Shown here: piece by piece, positions 1 through 6,099 of the stretch
Layout of the letters: every line of letters begins with the position of its first letter
Position numbering within the stretch: the first letter of the stretch is position 1
NCBI GenBank assembly: GCA_016302165.1
Contig: JAEDOD010000059.1
Span: forward strand, 1-11,328
From: Sphaerochaetaceae bacterium
GTDB taxonomy: Bacteria > Spirochaetota > Spirochaetia > Sphaerochaetales > Sphaerochaetaceae
Reading direction: 5' to 3'
DNA: 11,328 nt
The notes under the pieces: generated by a model
What the model was told of the DNA's origin: nothing
What the model saw: only the letters and a program-made list of their open reading frames with translations
The model's database searches: none
Program-made: the position numbers and the translations under genes

Positions 1-37
1 AAAGCTGACAGATGAGGTGTTTGGAATAAGGATTGAT

Positions 38-71
38 ATATGCGTCTAATGACGCAGAATATGCGACTATT
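38..71 (+). promoter_or_regulatory. Palindrome TGCGTC-TAAT-GACGCA and 21-bp-spaced direct repeat
   Basis: Bases 41-46 (TGCGTC) and 51-56 (GACGCA) form a perfect 6-bp inverted repeat with a 4-base spacer. In addition, the 13-mer starting at 38 (ATATGCGTCTAAT) recurs at 59 (ATATGCGACTATT) with 11 of 13 bases matching. The two copies are exactly 21 bases apart, about two helical turns. The second copy runs into the TTGACA at 70-75. I infer a protein-binding site; no U tract follows, so a terminator is unlikely. The regulator is unknown. Confidence 0.4.
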
Positions 72-97
72 GACATTATTTCCTATTCCGTTACATT
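70..97 (+). promoter_or_regulatory. Candidate sigma-70 promoter (distal) for the ABC operon
   Basis: A perfect -35 hexamer TTGACA lies at 70-75, followed after 16 bases by TACATT at 92-97, which matches the -10 consensus at 4 of 6 positions. It would give a leader of about 130 bases before the binding-protein ATG at 235, containing the TGGACA repeats. The call rests on consensus matching alone. Confidence 0.4.
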
Positions 98-155
98 TTT
101 TCTTGCAGGACTATTTTTTCTTGCTGGCAAAAAGAATATGGATAGCAATGACTGA

Positions 156-209
156 ATTGGACATCTCTTCCTCTCTTTTGGCCATTGGACACAATATTGT
201 CCATATAAT
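156..209 (+). promoter_or_regulatory. Operator-like TGGACA-N6-TGTCCA repeat abutting a perfect TATAAT
   Basis: TGGACA at 186-191 and TGTCCA at 198-203 form a perfect inverted repeat with a 6-base spacer, and the central ten bases 191-200 are themselves palindromic. A direct copy of the half-site with two extra matching bases (ATTGGACA) stands at 156-163 and again at 184-191. Immediately after the inverted repeat comes TATAAT at 204-209. A start point would fall near 216, just before the Shine-Dalgarno AAGGAAG at 222-228. No good -35 lies 16-18 bases upstream of this -10. I infer a regulated promoter in which the repeat occupies the -35/spacer zone; the binding protein is not identifiable from the site. 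Confidence 0.5.
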
Positions 210-234
210 ACCATATTGGGCAAGGAAGATTTAT

Positions 235-1722
235 ATGAAAAAACTCATTGTACTGCTTCTGTTCTGTGCTCTTTTGACTTCTCTTTTTGCTGGAGGCGTG
301 AATGAGAAAGCAGAAGAGAAGGATTATATAGTTATGGCAATTCCAGTGGATCCAGATGGTTTGGACCCTATGGCCACTGCCGCAGCAAGCACCTTCCAGG
401 TGACCTCAAATATCTATGAGACTCTGATTACCGTTGACGAGAATGGAAGACTCCTTCCGTCCCTTGCTTCAGAGTGGAAGGTTGGAGAGGATGGACTTTC
501 AATTACCTTCACTATCAGGGAAGGGGCCACTTTCTCCAATGGAAAGAAGTGTACAAGTCAGGAAGTGAAGGACTCATTTCTGAGACTTAAGGGCGAAGAT
601 AGCCTTAGATATAAGGATTACGCTTTCATAACAGGAATCGAGACACCGGACGAAAATACAGTTGTCTTCACCTTCAGCGAGATAAATGTGGCAGCTCTCT
701 CTTCCTTCGCCTATCCCTGGGCAGCTGTTGTAGACAGCACGGAGGAGAATCTGAAGAGCAATCCAGTGGGAACAGGCCCCTATATGCTCTCCTCCTGGAC
801 CAAGAACCAGAGCCTCCATCTTGATATAAACCCATATTACAATGGAGAAGTAAAGAACGATGGCTTCATCCTACTTGTTATGCCAGACATGACAGCCCAG
901 GTTACAGCCCTTACTGCAGGGGAAGTGGATATCATCCTAATAACTGGAGATTTGGCCTCTACTGTGGAAAACAAGGGATACAACATCATCGCTTCTCCTG
1001 GAAATGGTCTCCAGCTCATGGCCATGAATAACAGTAATGAAGCACTTTCAGATCTTAGAGTCCGTCAGGCCATCAACTACGCTGTAGATAAGAGAGCCCT
1101 CATTGAAGCTGTATGGTGGGGATATGGAGAGGAGATTGGATCCCATTTCCCTGTGGTGCTGAAGGAATATATTGATCTTTCAGATACCTATGGCTATGAT
1201 CCGGAAAAGGCAAAGGCCCTTTTGGGGGAGGCTGGTTATGGAGAAGGTCTGACTCTTAGAATGGACCTTCCAAAGAACTACCAGGAATATGTGAATGCTG
1301 GAATCGTCATTGCTGACAGCCTGAAGAAGGTGGGAATCACTGTGGACATCAACATTGTGGAGTGGGCATATTGGCTCAGCGAAGTCTATGTTGGAAGAAA
1401 CTATGACCTGACAGTAGTAGGACACACAGGAAGGCTGGATCCCTATGCCCTTCTAGTGAAGTATATCTCCACAGGAAGTGAAAACTACTTCAACTATAAA
1501 AGCAGCGAAGTTGATGCCCTCCTTTCTGCCTACACCACTGAGTTGGATGAGAATAAGAGGACAGAATATATCCAGGAGATCGAAAGAATCCTTGCCTATG
1601 AGGTTCCAGCCCTATATATCCAGGATCCAATCCAGATCTATGTGGCAAAGGGCTCTGTGGAAGGCTTCACCACATTCCCCATCAACATCTACAAGTTCAA
1701 GGACGTATATAGGGAGAAATAA
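235..1722 (+). CDS. Peptide/nickel-type ABC transporter substrate-binding protein (SBP family 5)
   Basis: This extracytoplasmic solute-binding protein should capture a peptide-like or metal-chelate ligand and hand it to the permeases encoded next door. The ATG at 235 is chosen because AAGGAAG lies 6 bases upstream and the product then begins with a classic signal peptide: M-K-K-L-I, a hydrophobic core to about residue 18, and a likely signal peptidase I site after A19 (L-F-A, then G-G). There is no lipobox cysteine. The 495-residue product shows family 5 hallmarks: D-P near residues 39-45, I-Y-E-T-L, the G-T-G-P-Y motif, and R-Q-A-I-N-Y-A-V-D-K in the middle. The length is normal for the family. 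The ligand cannot be read from sequence: dipeptide, oligopeptide, nickel and others are all served by this fold. The stop shares its last base with the next start (TAATG). Confidence 0.9.
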   Translation: MKKLIVLLLFCALLTSLFAGGVNEKAEEKDYIVMAIPVDPDGLDPMATAAASTFQVTSNIYETLITVDENGRLLPSLASEWKVGEDGLSITFTIREGATFSNGKKCTSQEVKDSFLRLKGEDSLRYKDYAFITGIETPDENTVVFTFSEINVAALSSFAYPWAAVVDSTEENLKSNPVGTGPYMLSSWTKNQSLHLDINPYYNGEVKNDGFILLVMPDMTAQVTALTAGEVDIILITGDLASTVENKGYNIIASPGNGLQLMAMNNSNEALSDLRVRQAINYAVDKRALIEAVWWGYGEEIGSHFPVVLKEYIDLSDTYGYDPEKAKALLGEAGYGEGLTLRMDLPKNYQEYVNAGIVIADSLKKVGITVDINIVEWAYWLSEVYVGRNYDLTVVGHTGRLDPYALLVKYISTGSENYFNYKSSEVDALLSAYTTELDENKRTEYIQEIERILAYEVPALYIQDPIQIYVAKGSVEGFTTFPINIYKFKDVYREK

Positions 1723-2675
1723 TGGTCCGATATGCCCTGAGAAGAATAGTTTCATCTTTACTTGTACTTTTCTTCGTGACTCTCATCACCTTCATCGTGA
1801 TTTCAGTTCTTCCTGGAGACAGGGCTGTCCTGGCTCTGGGAATCGATGCTGATGCGGAGACGGTGGAGGCTCTCAGGGAATCCATGGGTTTAGACAGGCC
1901 ATTTCTTGAGAGATATCTAGGGTGGCTGATGTCTGCACTGAAAATGGACCTGGGAAGATCGGAAGTATACGGAGAGAAAGTGTCATCTCTCATTGCCTCC
2001 CATCTTCCTGTAACCTTTTCACTTACAATTTTCTCTATTTTGATTGCATCAATCCTGAGCCTGGTACTTGGGCTTATTTCTGAGCGGAGAAAGGGAAGGG
2101 CCCTTGATGGAATCATCAGAAGCACATGTATATTGATTTCGGCTCTTCCCTCCTTCTGGGTTTCCCTTCTGGCCTTGGTCTTCTTCTGCGGAAAGCTGAG
2201 ATGGTTTCCTGTCAATGGCTACATTTCTCCCTCCAGAGGTTTCTTCTCCTTTCTAAGGAGCATTGCCCTTCCTTCCATAATATTGGCTCTGGGAGAGCTT
2301 TCCCTTTTGACCAGAATGTTCCGCTCCTCCCTGATCCGGTCCTTCAGTGAAGATTATATGACCCAGTGTGAAGTGAAGGGGCTCAGGAGAAGCAGGGCAA
2401 TAATCCATTATGCCCTACGTAGCGCCATCATCGCTCCCATAACACTCATCGGCAACCAGGCTGCCAAACTGTTTGGCGGAACAGTGGTGGTGGAGACCAT
2501 CTTCTCTCTTCCTGGAATCGGAAGACTCCTTCTTACAGCTGTAGAGCAGCACGACACAACCTTGCTTCAGGGCATAGTCCTGTTCATTACAACCATGGTG
2601 GTGCTGATGAATCTCCTTACGGATATCTTCGTGGCTCTCTCTGACCCCACCATAAGAAAGGGAAGGAGTGAATAG
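1722..2675 (+). CDS. ABC transporter permease, DppB/OppB/NikB family
   Basis: This is one of two integral membrane subunits forming the translocation channel of the importer. The 317-residue protein starts M-V-R-Y-A-L-R-R, typical of the B-type permease, with a first membrane segment at about residues 9-30. A periplasmic loop with V-L-P-G-D (about 29-33) and M-D-L-G-R-S (about 75-80) follows, then further hydrophobic segments. The cytoplasmic EAA loop, which docks onto the ATPases, lies at about 211-232 (Y-M-T-Q-C-E-V-K-G-L, then R-S-R-A-I-I-H). The C-terminus has the usual F-S-L-P-G-I-G-R-L-L and L-S-D-P-T-I-R motifs. The start ATG overlaps the preceding TAA by one base, with AGGGAGA at 1711-1717 as ribosome binding site, so translation is probably coupled. 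Its partner is the C-type permease downstream. Confidence 0.93.
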   Translation: MVRYALRRIVSSLLVLFFVTLITFIVISVLPGDRAVLALGIDADAETVEALRESMGLDRPFLERYLGWLMSALKMDLGRSEVYGEKVSSLIASHLPVTFSLTIFSILIASILSLVLGLISERRKGRALDGIIRSTCILISALPSFWVSLLALVFFCGKLRWFPVNGYISPSRGFFSFLRSIALPSIILALGELSLLTRMFRSSLIRSFSEDYMTQCEVKGLRRSRAIIHYALRSAIIAPITLIGNQAAKLFGGTVVVETIFSLPGIGRLLLTAVEQHDTTLLQGIVLFITTMVVLMNLLTDIFVALSDPTIRKGRSE

Positions 2676-2676
2676 C

Positions 2677-3492
2677 ATGAAGAAAAGAAACTTCTCCCTT
2701 TACATCGGAATAATCCTGGTATCCATTATTCTCTTTCTTTTCCTTCTGTCCTTTGTAGCTCTTCCCTATGAAGTTGACGCCATGGATACAGGAAACAGGT
2801 TTGCAGAGGCTTCCAGGGACCATATCCTGGGCACCGACCAGTTTGGAAGAGACATCTACTCCAGAATCCTTGTATCTACCAGGTCCGCCTTGGCTGTCGG
2901 AGTCACCAGCGTATTCTTCGGTGCTTTAGTTGGGCTTTTTATAGGAGCTGTAGCCGCCCTTTCACCTAAGGCTGTGGAGGTGGTGGTGATGAGGGGAGTG
3001 GATGCCATGATGGCCTTTCCTGGAATCCTTTCCGCCATGGTGCTATCAGCAATACTTGGGAAGGGAGTAATGAATGCTTCCATTGCCATATCCTTCTTCA
3101 TGGTTCCTGTCTTTGCCCGTCTTTCCTATTCCATGATCCTTGAAAATGGAAAGAAGGGTTATGTAAAGGCTGCCAGGAGCTATGGTGTATCCTTGCCCCG
3201 TCTTCTTGTTTTCCATATGCTTCCTGATATGCTGACCCGTCTGGTGACCCAGTTCTCTTCTTCGGTGGGAGCTGCAATCCTTACAGAATCCTCCCTGTCC
3301 TTTCTAGGCCTGGGAATCCAGCCCCCTGGAGCAAGCCTGGGCCTTATGCTGTCAGAAGCCAAGGCCTATGTGCTCATAGAGCCCTACCAGGCCCTGTGGC
3401 CAGGAGTGGTGCTCTCTGTAGCAGTGCTGGGCTTCTCCCTTCTGGGGGACGGCATCAATGCTGTGCTTTCCAAGGAGAATAGCCGTGAGTAG
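2677..3492 (+). CDS. ABC transporter permease, DppC/OppC/NikC family
   Basis: This is the second membrane subunit of the importer. The product begins M-K-K-R-N-F and has an N-terminal membrane segment at about residues 9-29. The C-type signature H-I-L-G-T-D-Q-F-G-R-D is at 49-59, then M-M-A-F-P-G-I at 111-117. The EAA loop is at about 161-182 (G-Y-V-K-A-A-R-S-Y-G to H-M-L-P-D), and S-F-L-G-L-G-I-Q-P-P at 208-217. I prefer the ATG at 2677 over an in-frame GTG at 2668. The GGAAGGAG at 2661-2668 is spaced 8 bases from the ATG but overlaps the GTG. Only one base separates it from the upstream stop. The 271-residue length is ordinary for this family. Confidence 0.93.
   Translation: MKKRNFSLYIGIILVSIILFLFLLSFVALPYEVDAMDTGNRFAEASRDHILGTDQFGRDIYSRILVSTRSALAVGVTSVFFGALVGLFIGAVAALSPKAVEVVVMRGVDAMMAFPGILSAMVLSAILGKGVMNASIAISFFMVPVFARLSYSMILENGKKGYVKAARSYGVSLPRLLVFHMLPDMLTRLVTQFSSSVGAAILTESSLSFLGLGIQPPGASLGLMLSEAKAYVLIEPYQALWPGVVLSVAVLGFSLLGDGINAVLSKENSRE
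3472..3487 (+). promoter_or_regulatory. Ribosome binding site selecting the GTG start of the D-type ATPase
   Basis: AAGGAG at 3472-3477 lies inside the 3' end of the preceding permease gene, 7 bases before GTG 3485-3487. The spacing is ideal for the GTG and wrong for the alternative ATG at 3458, which lies upstream of it. This decides the start and places initiation inside the upstream gene, as expected for translational coupling. Confidence 0.75.
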
Positions 3493-4450
3493 AGTTCTGG
3501 AAATCAATAATCTGACAGTAAAGGATGGTAAGGGATATATCTTGAAGGATATATCACTGTCCCTTGACAGCAATGAGACCATGGCCTTCATTGGCGAAAG
3601 TGGCAGCGGAAAGACCATGACGCTGAAAGCCATTCTTTCCATTCTCCCCTCAGATGTGGAGAAGGTGGAAGGGGACGTTTTGATTGATGGCACTGAGCTC
3701 TATAACCTGAAAAAGGATGAGAAGAGGATAAAGCTGGGCACTACTGTAGGTTTTGTTCCCCAGAACACTGTGAACTATCTTCATCCCCTCCTGAGAATCA
3801 AGGACCAGATGACAGATGGCTATATTACCTTCCATGGAAGGAAGAAGAAGGAGGAAGCTCTCCACAAAGCCAGAAAAGGCTTAGAGGAAGTAGGGATAAA
3901 GGATGTGGAGAGGGTGCTCTCTTCATATCCTTCAGAGCTTTCTGGGGGCATGAAGCAGAGAGTGAACATTGCTTCCGCCCTTATGATGGATCCCTCTCTC
4001 CTGATTTCAGACGAGCCCACTTCCGCCTTGGATAAGGTGGTGCAGAAGCAGGTTGCATCCCTCTACCTTTCCCTTCTTGAGAAGAATAAGGTGGCACTTT
4101 TGGTAGTTAGCCATGATCTGGTGTTCGTAGAGAGGATAGCGGATAAGATAGCTGTATTCTATGCTGGAGAAATAGTGGAAAGCGGAAGAAAGGAAGAGAT
4201 CTTCTCTTCTCCAATCCACCCATATACCAAGGCCCTTATGGCCTTGAAGCCTTCCATGCTTCTTGATAAGACAAGGCCGCTGGAGGAGATCAAGGGATAT
4301 ATCTCTGAAGAAGACAGGAACAATGAAGGCTGTGTATTCTCTTCCCGTTGTCCGAAGTGCAGAAAAGAGTGCATGGAGAGGGTAGAGGAGAGAAAAGTCT
4401 CAGATACCCATAGGGTGAAATGTATTCTAAGTGACGGGAGGACTCAATGA
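3485..4450 (+). CDS. ABC transporter ATP-binding protein, DppD/OppD/NikD family
   Basis: This is one of the two nucleotide-binding subunits that drive import. In the 321-residue product, Walker A G-E-S-G-S-G-K-T is at 37-44 and the Q loop glutamine at 93. The signature L-S-G-G-M-K-Q-R is at 152-159, Walker B L-L-I-S-D-E-P-T at 172-179, and the switch histidine at 210. The C-terminal oligopeptide/dipeptide extension is present with cysteines at 283, 289, 292, 296 and 313, the last three spaced C-x3-C-x16-C; some members of this family bind an iron-sulfur cluster there. The start is taken as GTG 3485 because AAGGAG at 3472-3477 is spaced 7 bases from it and the homologous region begins right after. 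The gene then overlaps the permease stop by 8 bases. An ATG at 3458 would add nine residues without a visible ribosome binding site. Confidence 0.92.
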   Translation: MSRVLEINNLTVKDGKGYILKDISLSLDSNETMAFIGESGSGKTMTLKAILSILPSDVEKVEGDVLIDGTELYNLKKDEKRIKLGTTVGFVPQNTVNYLHPLLRIKDQMTDGYITFHGRKKKEEALHKARKGLEEVGIKDVERVLSSYPSELSGGMKQRVNIASALMMDPSLLISDEPTSALDKVVQKQVASLYLSLLEKNKVALLVVSHDLVFVERIADKIAVFYAGEIVESGRKEEIFSSPIHPYTKALMALKPSMLLDKTRPLEEIKGYISEEDRNNEGCVFSSRCPKCRKECMERVEERKVSDTHRVKCILSDGRTQ

Positions 4451-5211
4451 TTCTTGAGGCATTGGATATCACTAAGGAATACAGGATCAGCGGCAGAAAA
4501 GTGTTTAGTGCCCTTCAAGGTGTTTCCATGAGTCTCGGGGAAGGGGAAGTCCTGGGTATAGTCGGAGAGTCTGGAAGCGGCAAGACAACTCTCAGCGAAA
4601 TAGCTGGAGGCCTTCAGAAGCCAACCTCAGGAAAGGTGCTCTTTCAGGGTGAAGATATATCCCTGTTGCGGGGAGATAAGAGAAGGGAATACAGGAGAAG
4701 TGTCCAGTTTGTGTTCCAGTCACCACGGGAATCCATGAATCCCTACTTCTCCATCAGAAGAATACTTTCTGAGCCACTATCTGTGAATTTTCCGAAGATG
4801 GGAAGGAAGGAAAGGGATAAAAGAATAGAGGAGACCTTGGAAAAGGTAGGAATGGATCCTTCCTCCACCCTTTCCTTTTTCCCATCCCACTTTTCAGGAG
4901 GGCAGAGCCAGAGGATTGCCATAGCCCGGGCCCTTCTCCTGGAGCCAAAGGTTATCATCTGCGACGAATGCACTTCAGCCCTGGATGTTTCCTTGGAAGC
5001 CCAGATAATCAATCTTCTCTCATCACTGAAAAGGGAGACTGGAGTTGCCATGGTCTTCATCAGCCATGACATTGCCCTTACCAGGTACATTTCAGACCGT
5101 ATCATGGTCCTCAAGGATGGAAAAACAGTGGAGGAGGGAGATACGGAAGTGGTTATGGAGAAGCCTAAAAGTGAATATACAAGAATGCTTCTGGAGAACT
5201 CATTTCTCTAA
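4447..5211 (+). CDS. ABC transporter ATP-binding protein, DppF/OppF/NikE family
   Basis: This is the second nucleotide-binding subunit, expected to pair with the D-type ATPase. The 254-residue product has Walker A G-E-S-G-S-G-K-T at 40-47, Q loop glutamine at 91, signature F-S-G-G-Q-S-Q-R at 139-146, and switch histidine 197. Walker B reads V-I-I-C-D-E-C-T-S-A-L-D at 159-170. The catalytic D163-E164 pair is intact, but cysteine replaces the usual proline after it. Unlike its partner, it ends soon after the ATPase core with no cysteine-rich C-terminal extension, so it resembles the shorter NikE-like members. The ATG overlaps the preceding stop as ATGA at 4447-4450. The last gene of the operon, it is followed directly by a hairpin terminator. 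Confidence 0.92.
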   Translation: MILEALDITKEYRISGRKVFSALQGVSMSLGEGEVLGIVGESGSGKTTLSEIAGGLQKPTSGKVLFQGEDISLLRGDKRREYRRSVQFVFQSPRESMNPYFSIRRILSEPLSVNFPKMGRKERDKRIEETLEKVGMDPSSTLSFFPSHFSGGQSQRIAIARALLLEPKVIICDECTSALDVSLEAQIINLLSSLKRETGVAMVFISHDIALTRYISDRIMVLKDGKTVEEGDTEVVMEKPKSEYTRMLLENSFL

Positions 5212-5247
5212 AATGGCCTCCACGGTGGAAGGCCAAGGCTTTATTTT
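5210..5247. terminator. Bidirectional rho-independent terminator between convergent genes
   Basis: Bases 5214-5219 (TGGCCT) pair with 5230-5235 (AGGCCA). After a bulged A at 5229 the stem continues with CCA 5220-5222 against TGG 5226-5228, leaving a 3-base loop. On the minus strand the stem is followed at once by TTTT (5213-5210). On the plus strand a T-rich run, TTTATTTT at 5240-5247, starts four bases after the stem. It sits between the end of the ABC operon and the end of the oppositely oriented reductase gene, so it can serve both. Confidence 0.7.
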
Positions 5248-6025
5248 ACTTCAGGGGCTTCTTCTGCTGCTTCAGCCAGGTCCTCATGACGAACTTCACA
5301 GGAAGGAATTTCACCAGCCTTACCTGCATTCTCACAGGAAAACCAAGAATTGATACAAGCTTTCCCTTTTTCAGGTCCTTCATGGCCTTCTCTACCACAG
5401 CCATACTTTCATAGAACCTGTCGTAGTAGACGATAGTATCATCATGGACAGCCCTGTCGAAGAACTCTGTCTTGATCCAGCCTGGGCATACGCATAATAC
5501 CTTGATCTTCCTTGGAGCCAGCTCCATGGCCAGGGCTCTGGAGAAGCTGAGTACAAAGGCCTTTGAAGCTCCATAGACAGCCATGTATGGTACAGGCTGC
5601 CAGGAGGAGTTGGAACCTAGGTTGATTATCGCTGATCCTTCGCCCATGTAGGGGAGCACTGTATATGTAACGTCTACAAGAGCCTTATCGTTGAGAGTGA
5701 CGATGTTACTCTGACTCCTGTCATTTTTGGTGAAGGCGCCGAAGATGCCAAAACCTGCTGCATTCACCAGGTACTGGACATTAGGCTTCTCTTCTTCCAG
5801 ATTTTTCTCAATTGCCTTGATGCTCTCTTCAGCTGTAATGTCCAAGGGAAGGATTCTTACTTTTGTCTTTATCTCCTTCTCCAGCTCCTCCAGCCTTTCC
5901 CTTCTTCTGGCCACTACCCATATTTCGTCAAGGCCTAAGAAGGAATCCAGATATCGTGCGAAATCTCTTCCCATTCCGGAGGAAGCTCCGGTCACTATTG
6001 CTATCTTCATGGAGAAATTATACAT
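5246..6025 (-). CDS. Short-chain dehydrogenase/reductase (classical SDR)
   Basis: This is a 259-residue Rossmann-fold oxidoreductase, probably NAD(P)(H)-dependent and cytosolic; the substrate is not predictable. The cofactor motif T-G-A-S-S-G-M-G is at 12-19, N-A-A-G at 88-91, and the catalytic tetrad N112, S138, Y151, K155 is complete with canonical S-to-Y spacing. P-G-W-I-K-T-E-F at 181-188 follows as usual. The basic stretch A-R-R-R-E-R near 39-44 hints at NADP(H) preference. The start at 6025 is supported by GGAAGG with 7-base spacing. An internal ATG at 6010 gives the more family-like beginning M-K-I-A-I-V-T-G but has no Shine-Dalgarno. The C-terminus is basic with a hydrophobic stretch, as in membrane-associated members of this group. 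It is monocistronic, convergent with the ABC operon and divergent from the EamA gene. Confidence 0.9.
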   Translation of the reverse strand: MYNFSMKIAIVTGASSGMGRDFARYLDSFLGLDEIWVVARRRERLEELEKEIKTKVRILPLDITAEESIKAIEKNLEEEKPNVQYLVNAAGFGIFGAFTKNDRSQSNIVTLNDKALVDVTYTVLPYMGEGSAIINLGSNSSWQPVPYMAVYGASKAFVLSFSRALAMELAPRKIKVLCVCPGWIKTEFFDRAVHDDTIVYYDRFYESMAVVEKAMKDLKKGKLVSILGFPVRMQVRLVKFLPVKFVMRTWLKQQKKPLK

Positions 6026-6099
6026 TCACCTTCCTTCCTTTGGAATAGGGATGTGGAAACAGGGAATTAGTGGTAGAGTATATGGAAGTCGAGGATATC

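Larger units (their letters stand above)
1..234. other. Upstream region of the ABC operon, no confirmed gene
   Basis: This stretch before the binding-protein gene shows no gene I can confirm. Frame 2 is open from base 2 to a TAA at 47-49 and would read as a 15-residue tail ending R-I-D-I-C-V; it could be the C-terminus of a gene left of the window, but it is too short to judge. An ATG at 40 is in frame with the transporter gene and has a weak AAGGA upstream, but the extra 65 residues look like translated leader and would bury the signal peptide. What the region does hold is several inverted and direct repeats and two possible promoters, listed separately. Confidence 0.6.

Noticed and set aside
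2..49. Possible 3' end of an upstream gene (frame 2, stop TAA at 47-49)
   Set aside because: Only 15 codons are visible, so coding status cannot be supported; minus-strand frames are open there too.
40..234. 65-residue N-terminal extension of the binding protein from ATG 40
   Set aside because: It would place an internal signal peptide after residue 65. ATG 235 has a better Shine-Dalgarno (AAGGAAG), and the extension overlaps palindromes and promoter-like elements.
574..819. Minus-strand open frames inside the binding-protein, permease and antiporter genes
   Set aside because: They lie opposite well-supported genes, show no family motifs and have low-complexity compositions typical of reverse-strand shadows; long ones such as 8837-9601 mirror the antiporter codons.
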